A stretch of DNA of 64,000 nucleotides from contig DASXLI010000056.1 of NCBI GenBank assembly GCA_036496285.1, forward strand, positions 1 through 64,000. The letters are read 5' to 3'. Each line of letters starts with the position of its first letter. Positions within the stretch are counted from its first letter, which is position 1. The stretch comes from DP-19 sp036496285 (GTDB lineage Bacteria; Desulfobacterota; Binatia; UTPRO1). A program made the position numbers and the translations under genes. Below, one piece after another: positions 47,490-55,743 of this stretch. The notes below the pieces were generated by a model, which worked only from the letters and a program-made list of their open reading frames with translations, made no database searches and had not been told where the DNA came from.

Positions 47490-50339
47490 ATGACGAACCC
47501 CCGACGCGTCTTCTCCCCCGTGGCCGTGACGGCCGTGCTCTCGCTCGCGGTTTGCGGCGCCTGGCGCGCGCCCGACGCGCTCGCGCAGACGACGGCGCAG
47601 CGCTCGGTCGAGGCCGTGGTCGTGACCGGCGCCAAGCTGCCGACGTGGTCGCGCCTGCCGGCGACCGTCACCTGCATGCCGTATCCGTCGGGCACGACCG
47701 GCGGGCGCGACGCGCACAACGGCATCCTCCTCGTGCCGCCCGACCTCCGGACCGGCGTGCCGGTCGAGCAGATCGCGGCGTATCGCTGGAACGGGACGCA
47801 GTTCGTCGAGATCCCCGTGCAGGTCGATCAGATGTATCCGTACTGCCTCTCGAACCCGGCGTCGTCGTTTGCCATCTACTCCGGCACCGATCGCGAGCTC
47901 ACGTATGCCTGGGACGTCGAGGCGTGGAAGAAGACGGACGGCGTCTGTACCTCGGCCTATCCACCAGGCGCCGCGCCGATGGCCGACCCGGTGCCGACGC
48001 TCGACGACGACGACGAGATCGTCTTCCTGGCGCGCGACGCCGGCGCGCAGGCGCCGGACGGCACGCCCGCCCCCGCAGGCACGACCGGCGACAGCCAGGC
48101 GATCGCCATCACCGACCCGCTGAACCCCTCGAACGTGACGTTCGTCTATCTCTTCCGCAAGCCCGGCGGCTCCTCGTTCACCGCCACCAACGGCTATGTG
48201 GCGTATGCGCGCGACCCGGACGCGGATCAGTGGATCGACCGCTTCAGCTTCAACGAGAGCGATCCGGAGAAGCTCGGCACCAGCAACACCGGCTACGGCC
48301 CGAACCTCACGGGCACGGTGTGCGATCCGCCGCTCGATGCGCCGCGTCTCTCGACCGACCGCTTCGTCCGTGACGGCGTGACCGTCTCCACCGACGCCTA
48401 CGAGTGGCACGCGAGCGGCCGCTGGATGGTGCGCAGCCTGCGCATCGCCAAGCCGGGGCAGCCGGGCGTCTATGGACCCGATCTGATCGACCGCTGGAAG
48501 GGACGGGCGTTCCAGCAGTCGCCCGACTCGACGATCTCACTCGTCGGCTTCGAGGACGAGCAGGTGAACTGGGAGGCGAACGCGGCCCTGCTCGGCGAGC
48601 GTGTGGGCCCGGTGCGCGCCATCCGCGAGGTCTGGGGCGCCGACTCCGGCACCAACGTCACCAAGACCGAGCTCTTCTACCCGGACGCGATCGCCTACCA
48701 CTACCACGTGCGCGTGCACCCGATCCCGCCCGACGGGCTCTACACGTCGTGGGACTACAACGCCGGCATCGCCGCCAAGTACTACAACACGATCAAGCCC
48801 GACGGCGTCGACATCGACGGCGTGAACGACGACGTCGGCAACATCGACGGCGTCTTCGGCACGCCGGCCTACTTCGACATTCCCGATCCGACCTTCAACG
48901 TCCCGTCCGCGATCCTCAACTGGGAGCAGGTCTCGGGGCGCGACGACTTCGGCTCGCTCGTCTACATCGTCGAGCTGAAGGGCGCGACGACGCTGCTGAA
49001 CCCCGCTGTCCTGCCGTACTACCGCGACGACAAGTGTCTCGACGACGGCACCGGCGACGATCCCGTGTCGCGCCCGTGGCCGGGCGAGGCCTCGACCGAT
49101 CAGCGCGTGAAGGACGGTTACTCGGCGGAGAACGGCGGCGTCCCCTACGACCAGCTCGCGTGCGAGCAGCGCCAGGGCGCCTGGGGCGCGCACGGCATCC
49201 ACTACTTCGTGACCGGCGACACCGACAACGCGGCGTCGCCCGGGACGCTCACCGAGATCGACGCGCAGCAGTGGCAGTTCACGGTGCCGACGAGCGCGCC
49301 GACCAACCTCGGGGACCCCTACGGCAACGTCGTCAAGGTGCCGCTGCAGACGGTCGCGATCGGCCTCGGCGGCCTGCCGTTCGGCGTGCCGCCGGTCGCC
49401 TCCGACGCGAACGTCTCGACGCCACACGCCACCGCCGCGAGCGTCACCGTGAGCGCGCTCGACCTCGACTCGTGCGAGCTCGCGTTCGCGATCGTGACGT
49501 CGCCGGCGCACGGCACGCTCGGTACGCTCGGCGCGGCCGCCTGCGGCGTCGGCACCCCGAACCGCGACTCGGCGACCGTCGTCTACACGCCGGCGTCGGA
49601 CTTCGGCGGCAGCGACACGTTCACCTACCGGGCGAACGACGGCACGAGCGACTCCAACACGGCGACGGTCACGATCGCGGTCGCGGCGGCCGCGACGCCG
49701 ACGCCGACCGCCACCGCGGGCGGCGCGACCGCGACGCCGGCCGTCACCGCGACGCCGGTGCCGACGGTCGCCGGGACCCCCGGCCCGCCGTGCGGCCCGA
49801 CGACGCTCTGCGGGTCGCAGCCGACGAGCGGCTGCAAGCATCAGACGATCGCGCCCCAGGGCCTCCTCGCGATGAAGAACTCCGTCAACGACCAGGCCGA
49901 CCGCCTGCTGTGGAAGTGGCAGCGCGGCGAGGCGACGGCCAAGGCCGAGTTCGGCGATCCGCTCCACACGACCGACTACGAGCTCTGCGTCTACGATGGG
50001 AACGGCACGCTCGTGACCCGCGCCTGTGCGCCGGCCGCCGGCGACTGCGGCGGCAAGCCGTGCTGGAAGGACAAGGGCAGCGGCTTCACGTTCCGCCGCC
50101 GCGATCTCACCGGGAGCGGCCTCAAGAACTCGCTGCAGGTCGTGCTCAAGTCCGGGCCGCAGGGCAAGGCGAAGCTTGCCGTCACCGGCAAGGGCGGGAG
50201 CCCGCACATCCCGCCGCTGCCGCTGCAGATGCCGGTCCGGGCGCAGCTCGTGAACGGCGGCGGCGTGTGCTGGGAAGCGGCGTACGGCACACCCGCGCTG
50301 CGCAACGACGCGCAGCAGTTCAAGGACAAGGGAAACTGA
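47490..50339 (+). CDS. large secreted protein with cadherin-like domain and Thr-Pro linker
   Basis: The 949 residues have a signal peptide (ends near PDALAQT), then a long N-terminal region (about 50-620) without recognisable domain but rich in Trp/Tyr/Asp. A cadherin-like (tandem-95 type) domain follows (about 640-735, with TPASDFGGSDTFTYRANDG), then a TPTPTAT linker and a C-terminal beta domain (about 790-949, KGSGFTFRRRDLTGSGLK, GVCWEAAYGTP). The C-terminal domain seems related to that of the dihaem protein at 32161. It is likely exported and surface-associated; its function is unknown. Confidence 0.75.
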   Translation: MTNPRRVFSPVAVTAVLSLAVCGAWRAPDALAQTTAQRSVEAVVVTGAKLPTWSRLPATVTCMPYPSGTTGGRDAHNGILLVPPDLRTGVPVEQIAAYRWNGTQFVEIPVQVDQMYPYCLSNPASSFAIYSGTDRELTYAWDVEAWKKTDGVCTSAYPPGAAPMADPVPTLDDDDEIVFLARDAGAQAPDGTPAPAGTTGDSQAIAITDPLNPSNVTFVYLFRKPGGSSFTATNGYVAYARDPDADQWIDRFSFNESDPEKLGTSNTGYGPNLTGTVCDPPLDAPRLSTDRFVRDGVTVSTDAYEWHASGRWMVRSLRIAKPGQPGVYGPDLIDRWKGRAFQQSPDSTISLVGFEDEQVNWEANAALLGERVGPVRAIREVWGADSGTNVTKTELFYPDAIAYHYHVRVHPIPPDGLYTSWDYNAGIAAKYYNTIKPDGVDIDGVNDDVGNIDGVFGTPAYFDIPDPTFNVPSAILNWEQVSGRDDFGSLVYIVELKGATTLLNPAVLPYYRDDKCLDDGTGDDPVSRPWPGEASTDQRVKDGYSAENGGVPYDQLACEQRQGAWGAHGIHYFVTGDTDNAASPGTLTEIDAQQWQFTVPTSAPTNLGDPYGNVVKVPLQTVAIGLGGLPFGVPPVASDANVSTPHATAASVTVSALDLDSCELAFAIVTSPAHGTLGTLGAAACGVGTPNRDSATVVYTPASDFGGSDTFTYRANDGTSDSNTATVTIAVAAAATPTPTATAGGATATPAVTATPVPTVAGTPGPPCGPTTLCGSQPTSGCKHQTIAPQGLLAMKNSVNDQADRLLWKWQRGEATAKAEFGDPLHTTDYELCVYDGNGTLVTRACAPAAGDCGGKPCWKDKGSGFTFRRRDLTGSGLKNSLQVVLKSGPQGKAKLAVTGKGGSPHIPPLPLQMPVRAQLVNGGGVCWEAAYGTPALRNDAQQFKDKGN

Positions 50340-50344
50340 GCCTA

Positions 50345-50370
50345 CGGGGAGCGGCCTCCGCCGCTCCCCG
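50345..50370. terminator. bidirectional terminator between convergent genes
   Basis: CGGGGAGCGG and CCGCTCCCCG form a perfect 10-bp stem with a CCTCCG loop, filling the 32-bp gap between the secreted protein gene and the adenylate cyclase gene. Confidence 0.65.
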
Positions 50371-50371
50371 C

Positions 50372-52030
50372 TCAGGTCAGCGCGAAGACCCGCACCGCCT
50401 CGCGGCGGCCACGCAGGCTCACGGCGTCGAGCGGCGCGGCGGTGCAGCGTACGCCGGCAGCGGCCGCGAGCTCGTAGGCGTCGGCCGAGACGAGCACGCC
50501 GTGCGCCGACTCCTTCGACAGCTGCTGCAGGCGCGCCGCGACATTCACCGCGTCGCCGATCACCGTGTACTCGTAGCGGTCCTCGGCGCCGATCCGGCCC
50601 GCGAGCACCTCGCCCGCGTGCACGCCGACGCTCACCAGGAGCGCCGCCTGCCCGGCGGCGGCGCGCACCTCGTTCAGCGCCGCCAGCCGTTCGCGCATGC
50701 CGAGCGCGCAGCGCAGGGCCGCGCCGGCCCCGCCGTCCGGCGTGTCCTCCAGCAAGCCGAAGACGACGAGCATGGCGTCGCCGATGAACTTGTCGACGAA
50801 GCCGCCGCAGCTCCGCACCCACGCGGTCATGGTGGAGAAGAACGCGTTGAGCGTCGCGACGACCTCCTGTGGCGGCGTGCGCTCGGCCATCGCGGTGAAG
50901 CCGCGCAGGTCGCAGAAGAGGACGGCGGCACGGCGCAGCTCGCCGCCGAGGCCGGCGTCGCTCGCGAGCAGGCGGTCGCGCACGAGCGGATCGACGGCCC
51001 GTCCGAAGGTATGGAGGATGCGCTCGCGGTCCTGCAGCGTCTCGACCAGCGCGTTCACGCCGTCCTCGAGCAGGCCGATCTCGTCCGTCGCGCCGAGGTT
51101 GGCGCGCACCGCCAGGTCGCCGGCGCGCACACGGCGCAGCGTGTCGGCGACGCACGCCAGCGGGCGGGTCAGGGTCTGCGCCAACACGAGCGTCAACACG
51201 ACGCCGAGCGCGACGTACAGGAGGAAGATCACCGTGCCGGCGCTGGCGAGCCGCGCGACGACCTCGGCGGGCGCGGCGCCGTCCTCGATGTGACGGAGGC
51301 CGGAGCGCACCAGGCCGAGCATGGTGAAGAGTGGCAGGAACGCGACCGCCACGAGGAAGATCAGCATGCGGCCGCGGACGCCGAGGGCGCGCGCGCCGCG
51401 CAGCTCCGGCAGCCGCCCGGAGGGAAAGACGCGCGGCACGACCATCGTCCGGAAGAGCCAGTCGGAGAGGAGATAGATGGTGGCGGCGCAGAGGAAGCCG
51501 TTCACCAGCGGCGAGTAGATGTGCTGCGAGAGCAGCTCCGGGCTCCAGCGTCCGGTGCGGACGAGCGTATGCAGCGGAAAGAAGATCGCGCCCGAGACCC
51601 ACGGGATGAAGCTGACCAGCGGCACCACGATCGGCGCGCCGACCACCCGGCGCTGCACCACGAGCGGCGCGGGCGAGGGCGTACCGCGGCGGAAATGGAC
51701 GATGAGCGGCCAGAGGTAGAGCAGGATCGCGCTGATCGCGATCACGTACCAGGCGACCTGCCAGTAGGGCAGGATCAGCACGTCGCTGCGGCGCACCGCC
51801 TGCGCATAGGGGCTGATGCTGCGCATGAGATCGATCGTGCGGTTGGTGGTCGCCGACGCGAGGACGTTGGCGGTGAGCGCGATCGCGAACAGCAGGAGCA
51901 GCCAGAGCGGGATGCCCGCGACGCACTCGCGCGCCGCCGCGCCGGGCACGGGCGCGTCCGCGGACAGCGGACCGACGGGGACGACGTCCCGGTGCGCGGG
52001 CGCGGTCACGATCCGAACCGCCGCGTCCAC
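50372..52030 (-). CDS. membrane-bound class III adenylate/guanylate cyclase with HAMP domain
   Basis: The 552 residues have about six transmembrane segments in the N-terminal half (first near 40-58), a HAMP domain (about 285-340), and a class III cyclase catalytic domain (about 365-545) with metal-binding Asp in VLFCDLRGFT and FIGDAMLVVFG, and the transition-state Asn/Arg segment IGDAVNVAARLQ. It makes cAMP or cGMP in response to an envelope signal. The start is GTG at 52030, overlapping the small Cys protein gene by 25 bp. Confidence 0.87.
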   Translation of the reverse strand: MDAAVRIVTAPAHRDVVPVGPLSADAPVPGAAARECVAGIPLWLLLLFAIALTANVLASATTNRTIDLMRSISPYAQAVRRSDVLILPYWQVAWYVIAISAILLYLWPLIVHFRRGTPSPAPLVVQRRVVGAPIVVPLVSFIPWVSGAIFFPLHTLVRTGRWSPELLSQHIYSPLVNGFLCAATIYLLSDWLFRTMVVPRVFPSGRLPELRGARALGVRGRMLIFLVAVAFLPLFTMLGLVRSGLRHIEDGAAPAEVVARLASAGTVIFLLYVALGVVLTLVLAQTLTRPLACVADTLRRVRAGDLAVRANLGATDEIGLLEDGVNALVETLQDRERILHTFGRAVDPLVRDRLLASDAGLGGELRRAAVLFCDLRGFTAMAERTPPQEVVATLNAFFSTMTAWVRSCGGFVDKFIGDAMLVVFGLLEDTPDGGAGAALRCALGMRERLAALNEVRAAAGQAALLVSVGVHAGEVLAGRIGAEDRYEYTVIGDAVNVAARLQQLSKESAHGVLVSADAYELAAAAGVRCTAAPLDAVSLRGRREAVRVFALT

Positions 52031-52317
52031 CAGCCCAGCGCCGCGACGCCGCGCGGGCGGCCGTGCGCGTGCCAGTGGTCGGGGATGTTGCGTCGATGTC
52101 CGTCGACCCAGAAGTCGTCGAAGCGATCGCGCGCGACGCGCTCGAGCATGGCCGTCATGTGCGCCAGCTCGTCGGGAGTGGGCTCGGTGCCGTGGCGGCG
52201 CCAGACGACCATCGGGACGTCGCAGATCTCACAGTCGGCGACCCAGCACACGTCATCCTCGTGGTACCAGGTGGTGAGGCGGGCGGCGGCGCAGAGATCG
52301 CAGGTGCCTCCGGCCAT
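52006..52317 (-). CDS. small conserved protein with two CxxC pairs
   Basis: The 103 residues contain CDLCAAARLTTWYHEDDVCW and CEICDVPMVVW, a likely zinc-binding knuckle pair, and a C-terminal GHRRNIPDHWHAHGR segment rich in His. I recall similar short proteins in other genomes but know no function. Its 3' end overlaps the cyclase gene by 25 bp, so it is co-translated with it. Confidence 0.65.
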   Translation of the reverse strand: MAGGTCDLCAAARLTTWYHEDDVCWVADCEICDVPMVVWRRHGTEPTPDELAHMTAMLERVARDRFDDFWVDGHRRNIPDHWHAHGRPRGVAALGWWTRRFGS

Positions 52318-52332
52318 GACGCGTGCCCGCGC

Positions 52333-53244
52333 TCAGCCCGTGCGCGCGGACCGGCCGGCGTCCTCGGCACGGCGGGCGAGCGCGTCGACCGCGTCGACGA
52401 TGCGCGGCCAGGCGCCCGGCGGCAGATCGTGGCCCATGCCCTCGATGATGAGCAGCTCGGCGTCGGGGATCGTCGCGGCGGTGTGCCGTCCGCCCTCGAC
52501 GTGCGCCAGCGGATCGATGTCGCCGTGGATGACGAGCGTCGGCGTCCGCACCTCGCGCAGCGCCGTGGTGCGGTTGCCGCTCGCGATGATCGCAACGAGC
52601 TGGCGCGCGATACCCGCCGGGTGGAAGCTGCGGTCGAACGAGCGCGCCGCCCGACGCTTTACCGCATCCTCGTCGATCGGGAAGCCCTTGCTGCCGATCA
52701 CGCGCCAACTGCGGATCGCGCGCTCGACGTAGGCCTCGCGGTCGGGCGGGACCGGGGTGAGCAGCACTTGCATCGCCTCGGGGCTCGCGGACGGCACGTC
52801 CGGGTGCCCGGTGGTCGACATGATGGAGGTGAGCGAGAGCAGGCGATCGGGATGGCGGATGGCGAGCGTCTGCGCGATCATCCCGCCCATCGACGCGCCC
52901 ACCACGTGCGCGCGCGCGATGCCGAGGACGTCGATGAGCCCGACCGTGTCGTCGGCCATCTCGCTCAGCGTGTAGGGTGCCTCGACGCGCTTGCGCGCGG
53001 CGGCTGCCTGCATCGCGCCCCAGGCGCTCGGCGTGCCGGCATGGTCGAGCTTGGTCGAGAGGCCGACGTCGCGGTTGTCGAAGCGGATGACGTGGAAGCC
53101 GCGGGCGGCGAACAGCTCGCACAGCTCGTCATCCCAGAGGATCATCTGGGCGCCGAGTCCCATGATCAGGATCAGCGGGCGCGCGGAGGGCGACCCGAAG
53201 GTCTCGTACTCGAGCTCCAGCCCGTTGACGGCAGCGCGTGGCAC
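52333..53244 (-). CDS. alpha/beta hydrolase (Ser nucleophile)
   Basis: The 303 residues contain the oxyanion loop LILIMGLGAQ, the nucleophile elbow VVGASMGGM (Ser118), the acid in VIHGDIDPL and the His in EGMGHDLPP. This is an esterase or C-C hydrolase type; the substrate is unknown. It starts with GTG at 53244, 31 bp after the quinone oxidoreductase stop. A promoter (TTGACG-N17-GAAGAT) ends 6 nt before it. Confidence 0.8.
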   Translation of the reverse strand: MPRAAVNGLELEYETFGSPSARPLILIMGLGAQMILWDDELCELFAARGFHVIRFDNRDVGLSTKLDHAGTPSAWGAMQAAAARKRVEAPYTLSEMADDTVGLIDVLGIARAHVVGASMGGMIAQTLAIRHPDRLLSLTSIMSTTGHPDVPSASPEAMQVLLTPVPPDREAYVERAIRSWRVIGSKGFPIDEDAVKRRAARSFDRSFHPAGIARQLVAIIASGNRTTALREVRTPTLVIHGDIDPLAHVEGGRHTAATIPDAELLIIEGMGHDLPPGAWPRIVDAVDALARRAEDAGRSARTG

Positions 53245-53250
53245 GGCGCG

Positions 53251-53279
53251 ATCTTCGCGAGGTCGCCCCGTTCCGTCAA
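53251..53279 (-). promoter_or_regulatory. candidate promoter of alpha/beta hydrolase gene
   Basis: TTGACG (53274-53279), a 17-bp spacer, GAAGAT (53251-53256), then 6 nt to GTG at 53244. The -35 overlaps the stop of the upstream quinone oxidoreductase gene. Confidence 0.35.
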
Positions 53280-54250
53280 GCGCGCGGCAGGAGCAGCACC
53301 TTGCCGGTCGTCCGCCGCCCTTCCAGCGCCCGGTGGGCCTCGGCCGCCTCGGGGAGCGGGTAGGCGTGCTCGATCCGCAGCTTCAGGCGGCCGGCAGCGA
53401 TCCAGCCGAACAGGTCTGTTGCCCGCTCGACCAGCTCCGTCCGCGTGGCGATGTAGACGCCGAGGCTCGGGCGGGTGACGTAGAGCGAGCCCATGACGTT
53501 CAGCGTGCCGAGTTCGAAGGGCGGCACCGGGCCGCTCGTCTGGCCGAAGAGCACCATCATCCCACGCGGCCGGAGGCAGCCGAGGCCCTTCATGAAGGTC
53601 GTGACCCCGACGCCGTCGTAGATGACGTGCACGCCGGTGCCGCCGGTCAGGCGCTTCGCTTCGGCGGCGAAGTCCTGCTCGCCGTAGAGGATGACGTGGT
53701 CGGCGCCGGCACCGCGCGCGAGCTCGGCCTTCTCCGCGGTGGAGGTCGTGGCGATCACGGTCGCGCCGCGCAGCTTGGCGATCTGGCAGAGCAGGAGGCC
53801 GACGCCGCCGGCGGCGGCGTGCACGAGGCACGTGTCGCCGGGCTTGAGAGGATACGTCGAGGTCGCGAGGTAGTGGGCCGTCATGCCTTGCAGCATCGCG
53901 GCGGCGCCGTCGCGGAAGGAGACGCCGTCGGGCAGCTTCACGAGACGCTCGGCGGGCACGACGCTCTTCTCGGCGTACGCGCCGGGGACGTTGGTGTAGG
54001 CGACGCGGTCGCCGGGACGTACGTCGCGCACCTGGTCGCCGACCGCGACGACGGTACCCGCCGCTTCGAGGCCGAGCGTGCCCGGGATGGGGTACGGGTA
54101 GAGCCCGGTGCGGAAGTAGACGTCGATGTAGTTGATGCCTACGGCCTCCACTGCGACCAGCGCGTCGGTCGCGCCCGGTGTCGGATCGGGGACGTCCTCG
54201 TAGCGCAGGACCTCGGGGCCGCCCGTCTCGTGGATGCGGATTGCCTTCAT
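53276..54250 (-). CDS. NADPH:quinone oxidoreductase (zeta-crystallin type MDR)
   Basis: The 324 residues match the QOR family: MKAIRIHETGGPEVL, the quinone-site GTLGLEAAGTVVAVG, and the nucleotide fold HAAAGGVGLLLCQIAK. No catalytic-zinc Cys/His set is seen, as expected for QOR. It reduces quinones or enones with NADPH. The ATG at 54250 is chosen because GGAGGAG lies upstream and it begins the conserved N-terminus; an upstream ATG at 54265 overlaps that site. Confidence 0.88.
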   Translation of the reverse strand: MKAIRIHETGGPEVLRYEDVPDPTPGATDALVAVEAVGINYIDVYFRTGLYPYPIPGTLGLEAAGTVVAVGDQVRDVRPGDRVAYTNVPGAYAEKSVVPAERLVKLPDGVSFRDGAAAMLQGMTAHYLATSTYPLKPGDTCLVHAAAGGVGLLLCQIAKLRGATVIATTSTAEKAELARGAGADHVILYGEQDFAAEAKRLTGGTGVHVIYDGVGVTTFMKGLGCLRPRGMMVLFGQTSGPVPPFELGTLNVMGSLYVTRPSLGVYIATRTELVERATDLFGWIAAGRLKLRIEHAYPLPEAAEAHRALEGRRTTGKVLLLPRA

Positions 54251-54280
54251 TTGGTGCTCCTCCATCGTCGGGTGTAGCCT
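54251..54280 (+). promoter_or_regulatory. candidate Nudix gene promoter
   Basis: TTGGTG (54251-54256), an 18-bp spacer, TAGCCT (54275-54280), then 7 nt to GTG at 54288. The region overlaps the ribosome binding site of the divergent quinone oxidoreductase gene. Confidence 0.4.
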
Positions 54281-54287
54281 CGCGCTC

Positions 54288-54920
54288 GTGTCGAAGGAAG
54301 CCTACGTGTTCGAGCAGGCGCTCGAGCTGCGCGTCCGCGAGCATCTGGCGGCACACCCGCGCGAGGTGATCGCCCTCGACGGCCGGCGCGCGGCGGCGGT
54401 CGCGGTGACGCTCGTCGGCGACCCCGACGGCGCGGCGTGCTTCCTCCTGACGCGCCGGGCCTCGCGCATGCGCCGCCACGCCGGCCAGTGGGCACTGCCC
54501 GGCGGGCGGCTCGACGAGGGCGAGAGCCCGACCGACGCGGCGCTGCGCGAGCTCGCCGAGGAGGTCGGTCTCGGCCGTGGTCCGGACGCCGTATTGGGGC
54601 TGCTCGACGACTACGCCACCCGCTCGGGCTTCGTCATCACCCCCGTCGTCGTATGGGGCGGCGCCGGCGACGCCCTCGTGCCGGACCCCGAGGAGGTCGC
54701 GGCGGTCTACCACGTGCCGCTCGCGCTGCTCGAGGATCCGCGCGTGCCGGAGCTCCGGCAGATCCCCGAGAGCGACCGGCCGGTGATCTCGATCCCGATG
54801 GTCGGCACCCACGTGCACGCCCCGACGGCGGCGATCGTCTACCAGTTGCGCGAGGTCGGGCTGCACGGGCGCATGACCCGGGTCGCGCACTTCGAGCAGC
54901 CGGTCTTCGCCTGGCGATGA
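54288..54920 (+). CDS. CoA pyrophosphatase-like Nudix hydrolase
   Basis: The 210 residues carry LTRRASRMRRHAGQWALPGG and the full Nudix box GGRLDEGESPTDAALRELAE followed by EVGL, the arrangement of NudL/CoA diphosphatases. It cleaves CoA or related nucleotide diphosphates. The start is GTG at 54288; the longer frame upstream would cross the divergent promoter. The stop overlaps an ATG of the next gene (ATGA). Confidence 0.82.
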   Translation: MSKEAYVFEQALELRVREHLAAHPREVIALDGRRAAAVAVTLVGDPDGAACFLLTRRASRMRRHAGQWALPGGRLDEGESPTDAALRELAEEVGLGRGPDAVLGLLDDYATRSGFVITPVVVWGGAGDALVPDPEEVAAVYHVPLALLEDPRVPELRQIPESDRPVISIPMVGTHVHAPTAAIVYQLREVGLHGRMTRVAHFEQPVFAWR

Positions 54921-54931
54921 AGGGAGCGGCA

Positions 54932-55426
54932 ATGGCCGACGTCCGCTTGCGCGCGATGACCCGCGGCGACCTCGACGCGGTGAACGCGATCTACAACCAC
55001 TACGTGCTGCACTCGACCTGCACCTACCAGCTCGAGCCCGAGACGGCCGAGGCGCGCGCCGCGTGGTTCGACGAGCACGGTCCCGCCCATCCGTTGCTGG
55101 TCGCGGAGCGCGGCGGCACGGTCGTCGCCTGGGGGTCGCTGTCGCGCTACAACGCCCGCGGCGGCTACGCCCGCACGGTCGAGAACTCGGTCTACGTCGC
55201 GCACGACGCGCAGCGCCAGGGCATCGGCAGCGTCATCCTCGGCGAGCTGGTCGCGCGCGCGCGCACGCACGGCCACCACCTGATCGTCGCCGGCATCGAC
55301 GCCGCGCAGGACGGGAGCGTCGCGCTGCACGCGCGCTTCGGCTTCACGCACGCCGGCCGCCTCAGCGAGGCCGGTTACAAGTTCGACCGCTGGCTCGACG
55401 TCGTCTACATGCAGCGCCGTCCCTGA
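54932..55426 (+). CDS. GNAT N-acetyltransferase, phosphinothricin acetyltransferase-like
   Basis: The 164 residues match the PAT/MnaT group: AIYNHYVLHSTCTYQLEP, VENSVYVAHDAQRQGIGSVI with the acetyl-CoA loop (QRQGIG), and HARFGFTHAGRLSEAGYKFD. It acetylates a small amine such as phosphinothricin, methionine sulfoximine or a related metabolite. AAGGGAG lies 5 nt before the ATG at 54932; an ATG at 54917 overlapping the Nudix stop is an alternative. Confidence 0.82.
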   Translation: MADVRLRAMTRGDLDAVNAIYNHYVLHSTCTYQLEPETAEARAAWFDEHGPAHPLLVAERGGTVVAWGSLSRYNARGGYARTVENSVYVAHDAQRQGIGSVILGELVARARTHGHHLIVAGIDAAQDGSVALHARFGFTHAGRLSEAGYKFDRWLDVVYMQRRP

Positions 55427-55443
55427 CCCCGGCGCGGCCCGCG

Positions 55444-55743
55444 TCACTCGAGGAAGCGCGCCGTCGCGGCGAACGCCTCCCGGCCGGTGGGCGCCGGACG
55501 CACGTCGAGCACGTCCTCCAGCTTTCGCAGCTGCGCGATCACCTGCGGCAGGCGCGCGTCCTCGTCGACGTCGAGCAGGATGGCGCTCCGCGCACCGTCG
55601 CCGATCGGCACGGAGAGGATGCCCTCGACGTTGAAGGCGCGCCGGGCGAAGAGGCCGCACACGTGCGACATGACGCCGGGGTGGTTGCGGACGAGCAGGC
55701 GCAGGGCGGTGCGGCGGGCGGGCAGCGGCTCAGGTGGTTGCAT
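55444..55743 (-). CDS. ilvN: acetolactate synthase small subunit (ACT domain)
   Basis: The 99 residues form one ACT domain: LRLLVRNHPGVMSHVCGLFARR and FNVEGILSVPIGDG. Its size matches the short E. coli IlvN. It binds valine for feedback inhibition of the IlvB catalytic subunit. Its start overlaps the ilvB stop by 14 bp. Confidence 0.88.
   Translation of the reverse strand: MQPPEPLPARRTALRLLVRNHPGVMSHVCGLFARRAFNVEGILSVPIGDGARSAILLDVDEDARLPQVIAQLRKLEDVLDVRPAPTGREAFAATARFLE

Noticed and set aside
48404..52732. 1,442-residue plus-strand ORF across several genes
   Set aside because: It runs through a secreted protein gene in another frame and antisense to a cyclase gene; low-complexity Arg/Ala content, typical of high-GC shadow frames.
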